From Wurfbainia villosa (taxonomy: Eukaryota; Streptophyta; Magnoliopsida; Zingiberales; Zingiberaceae), in contig CM046004.1 in NCBI GenBank assembly GCA_025175895.1, positions 15,983,011-16,047,010 of the forward strand: a DNA stretch of 64,000 nt, read 5' to 3'. Shown piece after piece: positions 45,581 to 58,955 of the stretch (positions within the stretch are counted from its first letter, which is position 1; each line of letters begins with the position of its first letter). A program made the position numbers and the translations under genes. Below the pieces are notes generated by a model that worked only from the letters and a program-made list of their open reading frames with translations, was not told the DNA's origin and searched no databases.

Positions 45581-48578
45581 TAATGAAATATTATCTTATA
45601 TACATAAATTATAAATGAAGAACAATATAAATACCATGTAAATAAATCTAATCACTATCATCATCTGAAAAAGATAAATGATCATCCACCTCACTGTCAA
45701 TTTCACTATCTTCATCATTATTATTACAATTACTTTGAGCGTCCCTATCTAGCTCCACTTGTGCATTTACCATATGTATTTGTTGATGCTCAACATCTAA
45801 TTGACATAGTTGAGTTATCTCTAAGTCTTCACCGACTACTGAAGTTGAATCATTGGATGAAATCTCTTGGTTTAGCTCTATATTTGAAATATTAACAACT
45901 TCAAATTCTTCAGATATTTCATCAACTTCAATTACTTCGTATATTTCTAGATGGTTAACTCATTGCACTACCTTCTATTAACCTCTACACTTGATATCAT
46001 TCAAATAAAACACTTGACTTGCTTGGTTTGCCAAAATGAATGGGTCATCATCGTACCATATTTTAGAAGTATCAATACACAAGAGATCATACTCTTCCAC
46101 CAACGATTTTTTTTTGGGATTACATTGGAACCATTCACCCCAAAATAATTGGACTTTATAACTAAAAGGGTAAAATATTTGAACCACATCCTTCAACATA
46201 AAAAAAAATCTAAATTCTCCCCATCGTCAGAGGATGGTACACTGACCCCACTATTTTGAGTAGTTCTGCGTAAATCACGGGACCTTATATGATATCGAAT
46301 ACCATTTATAATGCATGCATCATACAATTGAACTTCAGCATTAGGTCCCATTGCTAAATAGTACAACTCCTTTTTTGATCTCTGAATTTATACAATTTTT
46401 TAGCGTTATAATTTTATTCGTAAATCACAGTGGAAAATTCCGCTCATGATATTGCACTACTTGATCAGAATAAACTTTTTGTGACATAAGTTGAAGATGC
46501 TCGCTGTATAAAAACTTAATCAATATAAAATTTGTTAATGAAATAGAATTAAAATAATCACTTAATGTAAAAACTTACTTTCGATATCGATCGACTTCTT
46601 TACAATTATTTAGAGTATACCAATATGCTTTCTTAAACAAAGTCAATGGCAATTTCAGATTTTGTTGGTTGCCAAAGACTCTTGTTTGCTGTGAGAAAAT
46701 ACTTAAATTGCATATTGATGGTTGAACATCTTTATTTCATTATGGCCTAGAAAATATAATCTCAATTTAACTCATATATAATGAACTGAAAGTCAACGTC
46801 TCATTTACAATATATCCCTCTGCAATAGATCCTTCTTGTCTTGTTTTATTACGCACATATTTTTTTAGTCTTCCCAAATATCACTCAAAGGGATACATTC
46901 ATTGTGACGAAACTGGTCTAGCTAACATGACTTCATGAGGTAAATGAACTATCAAATGAACCATAATATCAAAAAATATTGGGGGAAATATTCGTTGCAT
47001 CTTATACAATATCAAGACTATTTACTCCTCTATTTTACATAAGTCCACTGTGTGTAAAGATCTTGTAGTAATCTTTTTGAAGAAATCATATAACTCATTT
47101 AGTGTGGTACATATGTCTTTTGAAAAAAATTTACGTACACTAACTGAAAGTATTCTTTGCAACAATACATGACAATCATGTAATTTTAGTCCATATATCT
47201 TTCCTTCATTTGGATTCACATTTCTAGATATATTAGTAGCATATCCATCTGGAAACTTCACAGATTTTAAAAATTGGCAAAATCCATGCCTTTCTTCCAA
47301 TGTCAACATATAACTTGCATATGGTTTCTTGAATTTGTCTCCCACTGTCTGTAAATGCAATTCACTCCTTATCCCCATGTCCTATAAGTCTAATCTTGCT
47401 TTGAAAGTATCATTTGACTTTCTATCAATATTTAATAATGTGTCAATCAAAGCATCACAGATATTCTTTTCAATATGCATCACATCTAAATTGTGCCTCA
47501 ACTTTAAATCTGACCAATATGCTAACTAAAAAATATAGACTTCTTTACGCAATTTGTATCATCCAAAGATCGCTGCTGTTTTTTACAAAATGAAAGATGC
47601 TTACTAAATGTCACATGGGGTAACATGTCTAACTGTGCTAAAATCTCATAACCATTAATTATTCATGGTGTTCCTTCTTTTTCAACCTTTCCATTGAATT
47701 CTTTATTTCTACGCTATTGGTGTTGCACATTTAAGAATTGATGATGACATGTGTAGTATATTTTACTCTTTAATCCTTGAGATTTGGTTTCATGCAGACA
47801 TACTGTACATGCTTTATAACCCTTTGCGCTCCATCCAGAAACGGTTCCATATACAGGAAAGTCATGAATGTCTACTTCACAGTAGCATATAATTGAAATA
47901 CTTGTTCAGTCGATGCATCATATGCTTCCACTCCGTCATCCCATAGCTCCTTCAGTTCGTTTATCGGAGGTTGTAGGTATATATCTATCTCTTTGCTAGG
48001 TGATTTAAGCCCAGGAATTAAAAGAGACATAATCAAGTATGGTGGCTTCATCATTTTCCATGGTGAAAAATTATAATTCACAAGTATAACATGCCACATA
48101 TTATAAGCATTTGACATGTTTCCAACTGGATTAAAACCGTCAATACCCAACCTTAAGTGAATATTTCGTGGATCACAAGCAAATATTTTGTGCATTGTCA
48201 AATTCTTTCCATGATTCACTATCAGTTGGGTGTCTTAATACATTATCTGTTTCAACTCACTTCAAAATAAACAACCGCTTATGTCTCAGTTTCAGAGGGA
48301 AATATTGAAGAATTTTTTGAGGATTTTGTTTCTTATTCATCTCGTCGTACTCGTATCTGGGTTCCTTGCACACTGGACTGTTGGAGTATTGGGAATACAA
48401 TCAAAGTTTCACATTGGTAAGACATGGAAAAGATCATGTGCTTATAAGATAAAAAGATATCTCCATTGGGATGAGACCTTTTGGGTAAAGCCCAAAAACA
48501 AAACCATGAGGACTTAGGCCCTAAGTGGACAATATTATACCATTGTGGAGATACGTGAATCTTATAGGCACTAATAAT

Positions 48579-48590
48579 TGGTATCAGAGC
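48579..48590 (+). other. Primer-binding site of the TRIM
   Basis: TGGTATCAGAGC a few bases after the first LTR. Confidence 0.93.
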
Positions 48591-48654
48591 CATGGTCCAT
48601 GTTAAGCCATGAACCTCGAACGAAGGAAGTTGAGCTCCCATGTCCGGATCAAGA

Positions 48655-48800
48655 GAACCAGACACCAGGCAGGAAGTCCAATTGGGTCGGGAGGACCGAA
48701 CAATTGGCAGGAAGTCCAATTGGGCCAGAAGAGGTGGACAACTGGCAGAAAGTCCAGCTGGATTAGGTGGACCAGACAGTTGATAGGAAGTCCTAGTGGG
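48655..48800. repeat. GGAAGTCCAATTGG repeats in the TRIM interior
   Basis: Four to five units of (G/A)GAAGTCCAATTGGG followed by ACCGAACAATTGGCAG-like text. Units resemble the AAGTCCAAG...CTTGGC arrays of the copia-like LTRs. Confidence 0.75.
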
Positions 48801-49784
48801 TTGAAGATCAGACATCAAGAAGAGGATGTCCTTCGAGGACGGATAGACTTGAGGGGGGATCAATGTGGTCCTTCGTTTGAGGGGGGGGGGATTGTTAGAG
48901 TATTGAAAATACAATCAAAGTCCCACATTGGTAAGACATGGAAAAGATCATGTTCTTATAAGATGAAAAGATATCTCCATTGAGATGAGACCTTTTGGGT
49001 AAAGTCCAAAAACAAAACCATGAGAGCTTAGGCCCAAAGTGAACAATATCATACCATTATGGAGATATGTGAATCTTATAGGCACTAAGACATGTATCTT
49101 TATTCTCGTGCTCATCCCAAAATAATATACAATCATTTTTATATACATGTATCTTCTCATATGTTAATCCTAACCCTTTTAATAATTTTTTTTGCTTCAT
49201 AATGAGAGTTTGGAATCACAGATTTGGGAAATACCTCTTGTAATAATTGAAGTAACATATCAAAAGATTTATTGCTTCATCTATTTAACACCTTCACATG
49301 CATTAGCTTTACCACAAAATTGAATACCGAAAAAATAGTACAATTGAGATATAGTTCTTTTTATGCTTCTTCAAATATTGAAGTATAACTTCGTCTAAAA
49401 TCATTTGCATTCATATTTTCATTGATATCATCTGATTTGAGGCTCATTGTTGTTTATATTTTTTGCATTTCGTAAATCGGTAAACAAGTCTTTAAAATCG
49501 TCTTCAAAATCATCTATTTTAACATCAAAATCATTTCCATCTTTATTGACAATATTTTTAAAGTTCTAGATTTTATATAATTTATCAAATCTCTACCTAT
49601 AAATATATCCTCACACATAATCCAATTCATATTTAAACAAATTGCCACACAGTCGACATAGACAACGAATTTTGGATAAATTCCGACTGATCATGTAATT
49701 CTTTGCCACATTTAAAAACTGATTCAACCCATTTATATATCCAGGATTAATCCGATTCTGAATTATTATCCAACTTTTATCCAT

Positions 49785-50265
49785 ATTTTAAAACTTGATT
49801 AAATATATATTAAATGTCAAATTATTTAATAAATAATTCTTATAAATAAGTTTGATGGTAACTTTCAATACAATTATTTTAGCAACTTAAATTTATTGAT
49901 CACATCGAAATTAATCATAATATTTATGATTTAAATATCAAAAAAACCATAAGCTTATTATCTAAGCATCAAAATAATCCTAAAATTAGAATCTAAGCAT
50001 CAATTTAACCCTAAATTTATCATCTAAGCACCAAAATCTAATCATCATGAAAATAATCCTAAAATAATCATCTAAATATCAAAATATCTCCAAAGTTTTC
50101 TTCTAAGCACCAAATTAACTCTAAATTATCATGAAATTTTATCATATAAGCAACAAATTTACTCTAAGCAACTCTTTTATCGTAAGCATACAAATAAAAC
50201 TAAATTTAGTATTCTAAAATTTTTAATTCCAACTTAATCTTAACCTATGAATAATTCTTACCTAA
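49785..50265. other. AT-rich CACTA-1 sequence before TNP2
   Basis: Tandem-like CTAAGCATCAAAATAATCC words (49960-50160) and no coding potential. Probably an intron or leader upstream of the minus-strand TNP2 start. Confidence 0.5.
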
Positions 50266-50590
50266 GCCGAGGTGGATCCGGAGCCAGAGGTGGAGAGATA
50301 TTCAGCGCTGGAGGATGCGGAGCAGGAGAGATGGATGCGGAGTAGGAGAGATGGTCGGGGCCGAGCTAGAGGCAGAGAGGATAAAACGATATCGACGGCG
50401 GTGGCGGCAGGAGAACGGGGTGCTGAGAAGGAGCCGGAGGTGGGAGAAAATCGGAGCCGATGAAGAGACTAGGATACTACTAGAGTCGGAGGCGGAGGCA
50501 AAGAGAAGAAGGGGTGCTGATGGAGTCAGAGTTGGAGTTGGCGGTGAAGAGGAGACGGTGATCGGGTAGGCAGAGAAAGAGAAAAAGCAA
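50266..50590 (-). promoter_or_regulatory. GC-rich 5' control region of CACTA-1
   Basis: A purine/GC-rich island (GGAG/CGGAG words) between TNP2 and the right subterminal repeats, matching in position the island of CACTA-2. No recognised protein. Confidence 0.4.
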
Positions 50591-50629
50591 AGTTGTTCGA
50601 GCGGGCGGAGGGGTTTTTAGTCGGACATT

Positions 50630-50946
50630 AGTGATGAATTTACTTTATTTCGTCGCTAAATTGATATAATTAGCGATGTAATAATAACTTTCATCACAAA
50701 ATATCAGTCGACTGGAGGTATACCAGTCGACTGCTCATAAATTTGTCGGCCATAAAATGTTTTTGAGTTGACTGGCTAGTCGACTGAAGAGTTAGCGACG
50801 AACATATTAAATGTTGTCACAAATCATTAGTCGACTGGTGGTAAACACCAGTCGACTACCCATACTTTGGCCGGGCACAAAATATTTTTTAGTTGATTGG
50901 CCAGTCGACTGAAGTGTTAGCACCGAAGATAATACATGTCATCGTA
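50630..50946. repeat. Right subterminal region of CACTA-1, part 1
   Basis: Two and a half composite units of ~120 bases: AAATATCAGTCGACTGGAGG, then CCAGTCGACTGCTCATAA, a GGCC word, AGTTGACTGGCTAGTCGACT and GAAGAGTTAGCGACGAA. The third unit was split by the gypsy LTR and resumes at 54640 and 62672. Confidence 0.85.
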
Positions 50947-50951
50947 AATTA
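50947..50951. repeat. Gypsy target-site duplication, left (AATTA)
   Basis: AATTA against AATGA at 62672-62676 and 54640-54644. One change from a perfect match. The neighbouring CACTA units support an original AATGA. Confidence 0.7.
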
Positions 50952-53900
50952 TGTCACGCCCCGAGAGCATGCCGAGCCGAAAATCAAACGGACGACACCT
51001 ACCCTGTACGTGGCAACATTTCGGATTAATACAAGGCCCGTAGGCCCACAATAATAATAACATAACAAATAAAAACACAACAACATAACGAAACACAACG
51101 GAAACTAATACAAGGACATACCCATAACCCTACATATACAATATATCCACATCATGCATACCGGTATGACTAACACACCACAACCACATACAGTACATCG
51201 ACAAAATCCGAATCTACAAGTCCACAACACAGTACACTACGAAAACTCCAAATACAATACACGGCGGACGCAAAGCCCAAAACCAATACGGGAGCCTCGG
51301 AGGTGAGATGAGATGTCAGCCAGCGGTGCTCCAAGCTGTCACGAAGTCATCTACCTGTTACCTGGGCGACAGAAAACCCAGGGGCCGTGGGGGGTGGTGA
51401 GTAAAACTCAGCAGGTAATAGAAAAATATGTATATATGTCATATCACATGTATTTTCAACAACAAACTCTAGAGGTACAACAGGTATATCGGCATAGTAT
51501 ATAAATACAAGCATATACCGTCTAACCAAATAAACAACATAAAAATGCAGACATACCTGAAGTCTGCCACGCTACTCTGATCCAACCTGAACATATATCC
51601 AACATATATATATATAACAGGAAGAGTAGATCAACTCACAATATACTCTAGCTATAGGTCAAGGTATCTAATGGTCTGTCCAACCCATACAAGTAATCTG
51701 ACACAATCGTATAACAAATACAAGAAACATGTATGAATATGATGTACAACCAAATGCAGCAAGCATAATACAATCAAGTGCAACATCACAATAAACATAT
51801 ATATATAGACTGTATCTATATATATATTAATCTCAACCATCCATATATATATATATACATACATATATGTATATATATATGGTAATAAGCAAAGTGCCAT
51901 CAGATACGACAATACAGCATGCATGGTCATGCCTGCTCACCCCTACTCGCTACCACGACCCTAGTGTGGCCTAGGTGGCACGACATGATAACTGTCCCAA
52001 CTCACACCAACCACTACTATAGAGTGATCGAGTGGGCAGTATGATCAAGTAACATATGAGCGTAAAGAGCTCGCTACACAACGGGGGTCGCTGCTGCTGG
52101 CCACTCCGACTAACACTACCAATGAGTGGTCGAGTACCACACACCCAGGACAACTGCACGCAACTCCAACTACCACCGTCTATAGTGGTAGAGTGCGGCA
52201 CAACAGATGCTCTACCCTCACACCAGTTACTCCTCGGGGAGTGCTCTGGGAGGCAAGATGACTGACGACTCTCTCAACCCCAAGGGAGACTATGTTGTCA
52301 GAATGCATGCAAATGACATGTGTATGCTGTCACACGTACAACCATCTACCACAGACTCTGTTCAGCAAAGAGTCATACCCATCTAATCAATACTTTCTAT
52401 CCTGTAGAGAGTTGTACTTAACAGATCAACAGACTCTCTATCCTGTAGAGAGCCGTACTCAACTGATCATAACTCTCTATCCAATAGAGAGTCGTACTCA
52501 ACTGATCGACGCACTCTCTATCCTGTAGAGAGTCGTACTCGACTGATCATAACTCTCTCTCCAATAGAGAGTCGTACTCAACTGATCGACGCACTCTCTA
52601 TCCGATAGAGAGTCGTACTCGACTAATCATATCAAGCTGGGACCACCGGTCCGCAGCGACACTCTAATCACCCTTCACTTAACCATTACACAACTCATGG
52701 TTAGTAACAGTATACAACATACGGGTATTGGAAATAAATCCTACATTTAGGACATTACCTACCCATAGATGACCTTTTTCCAATTTATAAATTGGGTCAT
52801 CCCTCGTACTAACATTTACACCCTACTAAACATTTAGACCAATTTACATCACATCTATAACTCCTAAATCATGATAGGGTATATGTGATATCAACAATTG
52901 AGCATAAATATATCCAACGATAAGTTCAAGCATACGATAATAAGAGCAAGGTCAAGGTAATATGAACACCTAACATGCTCATATCTATGACTAAATCTGA
53001 ATGCAATACATCTACTCGGACCAGGTAGGAAATTACGCACTTGCTAAATAGCTCCGTGAAATAATATCTTCATGTCCGTGGATCTGCCTCGTATCCACGT
53101 CCTGCAAATATCATCATTCACAATTAAATTCAAGCACTAACATAAACGATCGGTAGGAAAAGGAATCTAACCCAATCCTAATCCCAAATCTTACCAATAG
53201 AACAACTCTATTCATCACATAGGCAAATAAACTATAATTCAACCAACTGTAAGTCAAATACCAAATTTATAACATTCAGATCCAGACTTACCCATTCTTG
53301 TTTCAATCCTCTTTCCGTGAATTTTTGGAACCAAGTGTACTATCGAATAGGGACAACCCTACTCATGTCTTATCCCTTTCCTCGTACCGATTCACTTTTC
53401 CACTAGAATCTATAGGAACAATTCATTATCGATTAGTTCCCTTGTTAAATCCAAGAGTAATATCCCTGCACAATCGATTGCACAGTTATAACACAATCTA
53501 TTTCATAACATACACAATCACAGCTTACCTCCCATTGCTTCAATTTACCACCGATTCGTAATCCAACCTACTGTATAAAATCCGCCAATCAGCCTTGATT
53601 TCTCTCCTTTCCGGCACAATCCAGAAACCCCACCATTTGAAGTTGGCAGCAAAATCCTTGGCCTTGAACTACAATGGTAGCCTTCATCCGGAACACCACA
53701 ACACACAAGGAAACCAAATCCAAAATCCCAGCTGCCATCGGAATGCTCAGTCCTGCTCAAATCTGATCTCCACGGCAGATTCAACAACCTCTACCATCAA
53801 TCAAATCCCTAAAGAACAATTAACTCCAAATCAAATCCAGTTAACAACAACCACCACAGCATCAGGGACCATCACAAAACTCTGATCAGCGATGAAGGAT

Positions 53901-54639
53901 AGCCTCGACTTACCCAATTCCGACGGCGATCCCCTGTTCACCGGCGAACTCCTTGCTGCCCTGTTCGCCGACCACAACTCCACCTCCGGTCGGAACGACC
54001 AACTGCAGTGTCGCCGTCATCGCGCTTGCTCCGACGGCAATCGACAGAACTCCCCCAAATCGACAGCTCACCATCGGAATGTCGCCGATTCAAGCTCCCG
54101 CTGGAAACCCTCAGCTCCGGCAGCAAGTCGCCTCTTTCCCTATCCAAGCACCGTCATGCGGCCGCCCAAGCCCCCCCAAATCGTGATCCCCCACCCTTTA
54201 TTGCTCTAGTCTCCGCGGCCGCCGTCGAGGATGTCGCCGTCCACTCCGAAAGGAGCCGAGCCGAAGTCGCAGGAGTCGGAGAGGTCGCGCGGAGAAGTCG
54301 ACGAAGTCCGGCGGCAGGAGTTGGAGAGGTTGCGCGGAGAAGAGGAGCGCTCAGATTTCGGGGAGAAAAGTTGCCGTCGCGAGAAATAAAGATTGCGGCT
54401 GGGATTAAAAGAAAGTGGTTGCGAGAAACGCTCGACTTAATGGTAACGGATCGGGTTTGGCAGATAAACGGATCAAATTTTCTGACCCATTAAGCCCTTT
54501 AACCTCCTTGTTAAAATAGGGTCTTAAAAATCTCCATTCGAGTCCAGAAAAATTCCTAAAAATTCCTGAAAAATTCCATAGGGTATTCTCTTAATTACCC
54601 AACTTTTATTTTATTTTATTTTTTTCCCGATATTTTACA
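50952..54639 (-). mobile_element. Gypsy LTR, left copy (3.69 kb)
   Basis: Starts TGTCACGCCCCGAGAGC and ends ATATTTTACA on plus. It is the near-identical counterpart of 58976-62671. Element direction is minus, judged from the primer site and pol. A 3.7-kb LTR fits Tekay/Del-type chromoviruses. The base next to its inner end is CACTA sequence, not gypsy interior. Short frames in it (for example 53892-54493) look like repeats of LTR text, not genes. Confidence 0.9.
52392..52630. repeat. ~40-bp minisatellite in gypsy LTR, left
   Basis: Six units of ACTCTCTATCCTGTAGAGAG followed by TCGTACTCAACTGATC. Each unit holds a CTCTCTA...TAGAGAG hairpin. Units alternate CCTG and CCAA loops, hinting at an ~80-bp dimer. 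Confidence 0.92.
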
Positions 54640-54780
54640 AATGATCAGTCAACTGGCGGTGTTCAAGAGTCGGCTGCCCATAATTTGGCCGACCACTGAA
54701 TGTTTTGAGTCGACTATCCAATTGACTAAAGAGTTAGTGACGAAAATAGTGTAGTTCATCACTAATAATTACATACCTAT
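54640..54780. repeat. 141-bp CACTA-1 flank, misplaced copy
   Basis: Identical by eye to 62672-62812. It belongs to CACTA-1 subterminal DNA (AATGATCAGTCAACTGG...GTTAGTGACG) yet lies between a gypsy LTR and gypsy pol. The gypsy text begins at 54781. Confidence 0.92.
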
Positions 54781-57700
54781 ATCTTCACTCCCACATAGCC
54801 TCCTCATCGGTATGATGCTGTCATCCAACCTTTACGAGTTAGATGGTTTTTATTCTGCAACTGACGCTCGTTCCGACCAGAAATATGCACTGGAATCTCC
54901 TCGTAAGTCGCATTAGACTGAGGTAGAATCGGAACCTCTTTCAGAACATGATTAACAAGCGTCACGTATTTCCTCAGTATAGAAATAGGAAAATACGTTG
55001 TGAACACTCGCAAGTGTCGGAGGTAAAGTCAACCGATAAGCTGCACCTCCATAATCCATGACACAAGATCTGAATAGATCCTCCAACATCTAAATGATAC
55101 ACTCAGACTGTTCATCTATTTGCGGATGAAACGTTGCACTAAGCCGAAGCTTTGTACCTATAGTCTGGTGCAGACTCTGCCAAAATCGTGAGGTAAATCG
55201 CGAATCTCTATTCGATATGGTACTTAAAAGTACCCCACGTCATCTGATAATCTTTCCGCCATACAACTCTATCGGACGATCCAACAAGTCCATTCCACGC
55301 ATAGGCAGAGAGTGAGCTGATTTGGTTAGTCGATCCATGATCACCCAAATCACATCATGTCTTTTACGGGTTCTAAGCAATCCTGTAATGAAATCAATAG
55401 TGATATGCTCCCACTTCCATTCCGAAATTGGAATTTTCTGGAGCAATCTAGCGGGTTTCTAATGTTCAACTTTCACCTGCTGGTATACTAAATACCCAAC
55501 AACAAAGTCTGTGGTATCTCTCTTCATACCATTCCACCAGTATAAGCATTTTAACTCTTGGTACATCTCAATACCACCAGGATGTATAGTAAATCTCAAA
55601 TAATGTGTCTCCTGTAGCAACTCTTCCTTAACTGGATGCGTGTCCAGAACACATATCCATATTAGAGACGAAAAATTATCTTCTCACAAGATAAGTCCAT
55701 CTACCATCCAAAATCCACTCCACCACACACTATGTAAGTGCATGGGAGACTTTAGCGACCAATGTCCCTTGTTGTAATTGTTCGAGTTCCAACAACTCTA
55801 TAGTAGCTACCCAGTAGCTAATCCAAAATCCCATGAGAATTCCTGCTCCATACATCTACTAATCAGGATAATAACTACTAAGCCCCACGTCATAAGTATG
55901 ACCGCTTATCTCGTAGTTCCTTAACTGACGTATGCATAAGTTACATCTCATGCAACTGTATCAGAATCACTCCGATCCCTGAAATGATGCATTTGCGAAC
56001 ATCCTTTTATCCACTCCGGAAGGATTGACTAATACTCATGTAAAAGTTAATCATCGTCTAGGTCTTGTAACTGGTTTCACCAGCTTCCGACTAAATGATT
56101 TCCATCATCACCTTTGTCAAACAAGTCTGTGGTATAGTAATGCTAAGACATTCTATCCACATCTACAGTACTAACCAAACCATACAAGGCAAACCACCAT
56201 CTACGGTGGTCGAGTGCGCAACACCATCTACCACAATCAACAGTGGCCAGATTAGGCAACTCCAACAACTACAAAAAGATCCAATCGTGTTAAGGATACA
56301 CGATTCTCAAATCCAATGACGACTAAATCGTTAATTAGTCTAGCAACTTAATCAAAATTCATACAATTCATACCAAGTATGAAATTGTTGTCTCCACACA
56401 CCTGCATCCCCTTTTTTCTTGGCTGATGATATATCAATCATCACAACGACAATGATACTTATATGACACTATGTCACTATCATATCAACTCTCCAGTCGT
56501 AAACCAACCCTAGAGTATACACAGGTGTCTTTAGCTGATCTAAACAGATCATTTATCCTCAACGTAGGATATTTACTTTCAACAATTATCGTATTCCATC
56601 TTCGATAATCGATGCATAATTTCAAAGGTTCATCTCTCTTTTATCAAAGAGTTCTGGATCCTTCTCAAGGAGAAATACTGGGATAGATAAATATCTCCTT
56701 CCAACATCTCCTATAATCACAACTTACGTTCTTCCAATTTCTATAGTGTTTAGTAATACTTATACCAGTCAAATTATCACCCGGTATAGGATCTTCAATA
56801 TCGGAACTATTTCCGCAATCATTTCGATCACCTACTCCACTTGCCTAAGCAACGGCAAGCCTAGGAGTTCATCCAAAACTACCTCTGAATGCTCTCGAAT
56901 TATACGCACATCTGAGAGACATAATTATACTATAATCTCAACAACTTGACCATCCGTAAGGATATGTCTACAGTAAAGATATGTCTATCCGAGTCTAAGG
57001 GCATCCCTTGACTTCTTAATTATTGATCCTCATCTCACCTGATGGTAGAGATACCATCGACCCACAAGTCGATGTAAAGGACCCTTCTAATCCAACTGAG
57101 AATGTTCTAGATACAGATACCTGTAAACTACAAGTATCTCTCAATATATTAACATTGAGGGTAAACTAAAGTAATACCCTGAATCATCAATTATCTATCG
57201 ATCCGATCCAAAGGCTCCCCGCAGGCCGCGACCTTTCTCCGAAGAGAACCAGATCAGATCCAACAGTTCACGACAAAGCTGTTGCATTTCTGCGACGAAT
57301 GCCTCAGGGATTTTTCTCTGATCGTCTGATCTCATCACGTAATCCTACGAGTTGCAACTATAGAATACTGAATAAATACGACCATCGTCGTATACTCTCT
57401 CCTCTGTACTAAGCAAATCACATTTGGAGATAACCGTTGGTTGTTGTCTACTGAGTCTTCTACAATGTCTTCTACTGATGCTGATAAGATAACCCAATCC
57501 TCTGTGCTGATCTCTGCTGTCGAGACGATGCATCTTCCTCCCGAAACACCATCGATAGTCTTCAACTGAGTCTTCACAGTATAGCTCCTCCACTGTACAG
57601 GTTGCTCAACAATAGCAACAGCTGAACTGCTCCAACGGATAATCTGGCTTCGCGTGTCTTCGTGATCTGCACTGCACGCCCACAATCCCTTCGAAGCCTT

Positions 57701-58955
57701 TGTTCTGATTTTGCTGATATCCATGAGAACATCCTGATGATCTGCGGTTGGTCTTCTATAATCAGAAAATAGCTCAAAGTCTATGACTTCCATCTTGCTC
57801 CTTTATCCAACAATCGGAGACTTCTGACTATATTAAGTTGACCTGCAATATTTGCTTACCGGTCTCCAACTCTTAAACTCTTGTACGGAGTCATTTTTAA
57901 ACTCCTGTCTCAATCCAACGTCTTCCAGCAGGATCTGATAGAAGATCCCGGCATCCTAATCCAACTATTAGCCAATAACTCTAGGCGACTTAAATCATCC
58001 ATTCATCTCCTTGAGCTATTTGGTGGTCGTAACCTCTGCAAGTTTCACGACTCTGCACAGTACACTATTACTAACTGATCACCCTTTTTCTTGAAGCTCA
58101 AGAATTCCTTACAATGTGTCACTAAAAGTGACACGGGGAAATACACTCTTTCAACATCACTAATCCATGATCAAGTGATATATTATTTCCCGAAGATTAT
58201 TTTCTACATTTATCACCAAATACCTGCTTGATCCCGATAATGGTATGCAAACAACTCTTCTTTCTCAGTATAACATGAGTTAAGTACTCAAAAGTACTCT
58301 CAAAGTTATACATCTCAGTATGAACAACTCAGGGATAAAATCCCTATGAAACACCGTAACCTAGCCTTCCGCTATTTGCATCACAAATAGTCTACAAGTC
58401 TGTTCATTACCCACAGGTAATGATCTGACTAGCACAATTAGTGGAAATCTCTAAGACTGTAGTCTCTGATTTTCATAATAAATGTGACGACTTGGCCCCT
58501 ATTTTCCGACTCGGTATCAGTCGACTCTCAAAGGTAAATCACCTTCTCGACACAGGTTCAAGACTCACAAACTTAACAGGTCGTTCCCGTGGTCAACTCA
58601 TACCACGGTTACGAATAATAACCAACACAATACAGGTTATTCCCTGGTATAAGCATCTAAATGCATAGCCAACATAACCGGGAGTATAAACCCTAAAGGT
58701 CACTCCGATTGGTCACCTCGGTGGACGACCCCTACTACAAGTCTGCACAGGTGTCATAACTCTATTGTATACACCTACTGATCAAGTTTAGATAAATATC
58801 TACTAAACCATAAGTTTTTCAGGAATTCTTACCTCGTGCTGCTTGGAGCTCAGGCCGCTGTCCATCTCATCTCAAAAACCAAAACCGAATAAATTGACTC
58901 CGGAGAATCCAAGACTCAACACAAAAACAACATTGTATGGCATCGCAGAACCTTG
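54781..58955 (-). pseudogene. Ty3/gypsy pol and interior, decayed
   Basis: Minus-strand fragments in pol order: reverse transcriptase (LKLCIDYRRWNTIIVESKYP...RINDLF, 56490-56631), a later RT trace (WYELYEF, about 56365-56390), integrase core (WKWEHITIDFITGLLRTRKR then VIMDRLTKSAH, 55240-55446) and integrase C-terminus (ISILRKYVTLVNHVLKEVP, YEEIPVHISGRNERQLQNK, 54804-55013). Many stops and shifts intervene. The last fragment stops at the 54780 junction, just short of the usual pol end. 57335-57793 is open on minus but unassigned. The RT-integrase order identifies gypsy. Confidence 0.85.

Larger units (their letters stand above)
48379..49087 (+). mobile_element. TRIM (miniature LTR retrotransposon), 709 bp
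   Basis: Two 195-bp LTRs (48379-48573 and 48893-49087) beginning TGTTGGAGTATTG/TGTTAGAGTATTG. The 319-bp interior has a Met-tRNA primer site (48579-48590) and a terminal G-run purine tract (48879-48890). No coding capacity. Flanks GGAC (48375-48378) and AGAC (49088-49091) look like a target duplication with one change. The sequence on both sides joins into TNP2, confirming insertion in that gene. The LTRs are TRIM-sized. Confidence 0.92.
45650..49784 (-). pseudogene. CACTA-1 TNP2-like transposase, broken
   Basis: Minus-strand order: MDKSWIIIQNRINPGYINGL with CLCRLCGN (Transpos_assoc, 49784-49630), VKLMHVKVLNRWSNKSFDML (about 49235-49310), DPRNIHLRLGIDGFNPVGNM and YLIMSLLIPG (Transposase_21, 48219-47872), GLKLHDCHVLLQRILSVSVR (DUF4218, 47378-47022), YKVQLFWGEWFQCNPKKKSL (46199-45978) and an acidic tail near 45660-45720. 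Stops and shifts separate the blocks. The TRIM at 48379-49087 splits a CPVC-type Cys motif. The domain order is complete, so this copy retains parts lost from CACTA-2, but it cannot be translated as one protein. Confidence 0.87.

Noticed and set aside
52392..52630. CRISPR-like regular repeats
   Set aside because: Plant nuclear context, units nearly identical including the spacers, and duplicated in paired LTRs: a minisatellite.
53892..54493. Frames of 100-170 residues in the gypsy LTR, repeated at 61675-62522
   Set aside because: They differ in frame and length between the two LTRs and have no recognisable domain.
57335..57793. 152-residue minus-strand frame in the gypsy interior
   Set aside because: May be part of a decayed gag or pol, but I see no motif that identifies it.
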